From positions 1 to 34,681 of the forward strand of contig JANYGP010000115.1 of NCBI GenBank assembly GCA_025362315.1: a stretch of 34,681 nt of DNA. The letters run 5' to 3'. The notes under the pieces are model-generated. The model made no database searches. It was not told the DNA's origin and saw only the letters and a list, made by a program, of their open reading frames with translations. Positions 32,598 through 34,681 of the stretch are shown here, piece after piece; positions within the stretch are counted from its first letter, which is position 1; the number at the start of each line of letters is the position of its first letter. The translations under genes and the position numbers were made by a program. This stretch comes from Polaromonas sp. (GTDB lineage: Bacteria > Pseudomonadota > Gammaproteobacteria > Burkholderiales > Burkholderiaceae_C).

Positions 32598-34681
32598 ATG
32601 AGCATTTTTAACAAAGTTACCAAAACATTTCAGTGGGGCCAGCACACGGTCACGATGGAAACTGGCGAAATTGCACGGCAATCGGGTGGCGCGGTGCTGC
32701 TGGACATGGACGGCACCGTGGTGCTAGCTACTGTCGTTGCCAAAACGTCCGCCAAGCCGGGTCAGGATTTTTTCCCGCTGACTGTGGATTACCTCGAAAA
32801 AACATATGCTGCAGGCCGCATTCCCGGCAGCTTTTTCAAGCGCGAAGGCCGCCCGAGCGAATTTGAAACGCTGACCTCACGCCTGATTGACCGCCCGATT
32901 CGCCCGCTGTTCCCGGAAGGCTTTTTGAACGAAGTCCAGGTGGTGATTCATGTGTTGTCACTCAACCCCGAAGTTGAAGGCGACATTCCAGCGCTGATTG
33001 CATCCAGTGCAGCACTGGCGATTTCCGGCATTCCATTCAACGGCCCCATCGGTGCCGCACGTGTTGCTTATATTGACGGTCAATATGTGCTGAACCCGGG
33101 CAAAACCCAGCTCAAGGATTCGAAAATGGATCTGGTTGTGGCGGGTACTGAAGCCGCTGTGCTGATGGTTGAATCTGAAGCCCAGCAGCTGAGCGAAGAA
33201 ATCATGCTGGCAGCGATAGTGTTTGGCCACGAACAGGGCAACATCGCGATCAACGCCATCCATGAATTGGTACGCGATGCAGGCAAACCGGTCTGGGACT
33301 GGAAAGCCCCCGCAAAAGACGAACCGCTGATTGCCAAAGTGGGTGCGCTTGCTGAAGAAAAAATGCGCGCTGCTTACCAGATTCGCAACAAACAGGCCCG
33401 CACCCAAGCCACGCGTGAAGTCACTGCGCTGACCAAAGCCGGCCTGAAAACCGATGGCGTTGAATTTGACAGCGTGGCGGTTGAAAGCATGCTGTTCGAC
33501 ATCGAGGCAAAAATCGTTCGCAGCCAGATTTTGGCTGGCGAGCCGCGCATTGACGGCCGCGACACACGCACCGTGCGCGCGATTGAAATTCGCAATGGCG
33601 TGTTGCCGCGAACCCATGGTTCAGCCTTGTTCACCCGCGGCGAAACTCAGGCCCTGGTGGTTACCACGCTGGGCACCGAGCGCGATGCCCAGCGCATTGA
33701 CGCACTGAGCGGCGACTACGAAGACCGCTTCATGCTGCACTACAACATGCCTCCGTTCGCCACGGGCGAAACGGGACGTGTCGGTTCGCCAAAACGCCGC
33801 GAAATTGGCCACGGTCGTCTGGCCAAGCGCGCGCTGATTGCCGTGCTGCCGACCAAAGAAGAATTCCCGTACACGATGCGTGTCGTGTCTGAAATTACCG
33901 AGTCCAACGGTTCATCTTCAATGGCTTCTGTCTGCGGCGGCTGCTTGAGCTTGATGGACGCTGGTGTGCCGATGAAAGCGCACGTCGCCGGTATTGCCAT
34001 GGGTTTGATCAAGGACGACAACCGCTTTGCCGTGCTGACCGACATCCTGGGCGACGAAGATCATCTGGGTGACATGGACTTTAAAGTTGCAGGCACCACA
34101 TTTGGCATCACCGCTTTGCAAATGGACATCAAAATCCAGGGCATCACCAAAGAAATTATGCAGGTTGCTTTGGCTCAAGCCAAAGAAGCGCGCATGCACA
34201 TTCTGGGCAAAATGCAGGAAGCCATGGGCGCAGCCAAAACCGAGGTGTCTGACTTCGCACCGCGCCTTTATGTGATGAAAATCAACCCCGAGAAAATCCG
34301 TGATGTGATCGGCAAAGGCGGCGCAGTCATTCGCGCGCTGACTGAAGAAACAGGCACGCAGATCAACATCGAAGAAGACGGCACCATCACCATCGCGTCA
34401 AACGACAGCGCCAAGGCAGACGAGGCCAAGCGCCGTATTGCCGAGATCACTGCCGAGCTGGAAGTTGGCAAGATTTATGAAGGCCCGGTCACCAAGATTC
34501 TGGACTTCGGCGCATTGATCAACCTGCTGCCCGGCAAAGACGGTTTGCTGCACATCAGCCAAATCGCGCATGAGCGCGTTGAGCGCGTGCAGGACTACCT
34601 CAAAGAAGGCCAGATCGTCAAAGTCAAGGTCATGGAAACCGACGAAAAAGGGCGCGTCAAGCTGTCAATGAAAGCGCTGCT
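32598..34681 (+). CDS. pnp: Polynucleotide phosphorylase (partial, C-terminal end outside window)
   Basis: 694 codons are visible, with no stop before the window edge; PNPases are about 700-750 aa, so only the end is missing. It is the 3'-to-5' phosphorolytic exoribonuclease of the degradosome. The first RNase PH domain starts [20 protein letters not shown] and contains [15 protein letters not shown]. The second RNase PH domain has [37 protein letters not shown] and the metal-binding acidic cluster [14 protein letters not shown]. The KH domain ([18 protein letters not shown]) and the S1 domain ([16 protein letters not shown]) follow. The ATG at 32598 has GGAG 7 nt upstream. Confidence 0.97.
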   Translation, partial: MSIFNKVTKTFQWGQHTVTMETGEIARQSGGAVLLDMDGTVVLATVVAKTSAKPGQDFFPLTVDYLEKTYAAGRIPGSFFKREGRPSEFETLTSRLIDRPIRPLFPEGFLNEVQVVIHVLSLNPEVEGDIPALIASSAALAISGIPFNGPIGAARVAYIDGQYVLNPGKTQLKDSKMDLVVAGTEAAVLMVESEAQQLSEEIMLAAIVFGHEQGNIAINAIHELVRDAGKPVWDWKAPAKDEPLIAKVGALAEEKMRAAYQIRNKQARTQATREVTALTKAGLKTDGVEFDSVAVESMLFDIEAKIVRSQILAGEPRIDGRDTRTVRAIEIRNGVLPRTHGSALFTRGETQALVVTTLGTERDAQRIDALSGDYEDRFMLHYNMPPFATGETGRVGSPKRREIGHGRLAKRALIAVLPTKEEFPYTMRVVSEITESNGSSSMASVCGGCLSLMDAGVPMKAHVAGIAMGLIKDDNRFAVLTDILGDEDHLGDMDFKVAGTTFGITALQMDIKIQGITKEIMQVALAQAKEARMHILGKMQEAMGAAKTEVSDFAPRLYVMKINPEKIRDVIGKGGAVIRALTEETGTQINIEEDGTITIASNDSAKADEAKRRIAEITAELEVGKIYEGPVTKILDFGALINLLPGKDGLLHISQIAHERVERVQDYLKEGQIVKVKVMETDEKGRVKLSMKAL

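Overview
The window looks like a chromosomal segment of a betaproteobacterium of the order Burkholderiales, most likely family Comamonadaceae (Rhodoferax/Polaromonas-like). This rests on protein style and gene order: a Lys/Ala/Pro-rich histone H1-like protein, nrdA-nrdB, a PilS/PilR-type pair followed by ampD, ypjD divergent from ffh, dnaG-rpoD, and rpsO-pnp. It also rests on a short interspersed repeat that I associate with that family. No phage, integrase, transposase, CRISPR array, rRNA or tRNA gene was recognised.

Layout. Bases 1-401 hold the start of a histone H1-like gene (cut by the window edge). Bases 591-4905 hold class Ia ribonucleotide reductase (nrdB, nrdA, minus strand), preceded by a sigma-70 promoter overlapped by two NrdR-type boxes 31 bp apart. 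Bases 5391-10454 (minus) form a run of ypjD, a small CxxC protein, a pilS-like kinase, a pilR-like sigma-54 activator and ampD. ffh (plus) diverges from ypjD. Next come a DCC-COQ7 fusion gene (minus), an orphan Stealth-type sugar-phosphate transferase gene (plus) and the scoA-scoB CoA-transferase pair (plus). Bases 15624-16847 are gene-poor and rich in repeats and hairpins. rpoD and dnaG follow on the minus strand, without rpsU beside them. Upstream of dnaG sits a 21-codon basic ORF with its own intrinsic terminator. A fused ABC half-transporter (plus) faces nrtD-nrtB-nrtA (minus). That transporter operon has an exact-consensus sigma-54 promoter, an NtrC-type dyad and a structured leader. Upstream lie a secreted Ig-like repeat protein (minus) and tsaD, a periplasmic binding protein, an aminotransferase, rpsO and the start of pnp (all plus).

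How it works together. Most genes are housekeeping: dNTP supply, primase, primary sigma factor, protein targeting, tRNA modification and RNA decay. The accessory part is nitrogen acquisition under apparent NtrC/sigma-54 control.

The most unusual feature is a family of roughly 45-bp interspersed elements. Eight clear copies were seen, plus one doubtful one. All lie in the same orientation on this strand regardless of gene direction. Two clear copies are inside coding sequence, in the linker of DnaG and in the N-terminus of NrtB, and both keep the reading frame open. Everything was read by eye; no similarity search was run.
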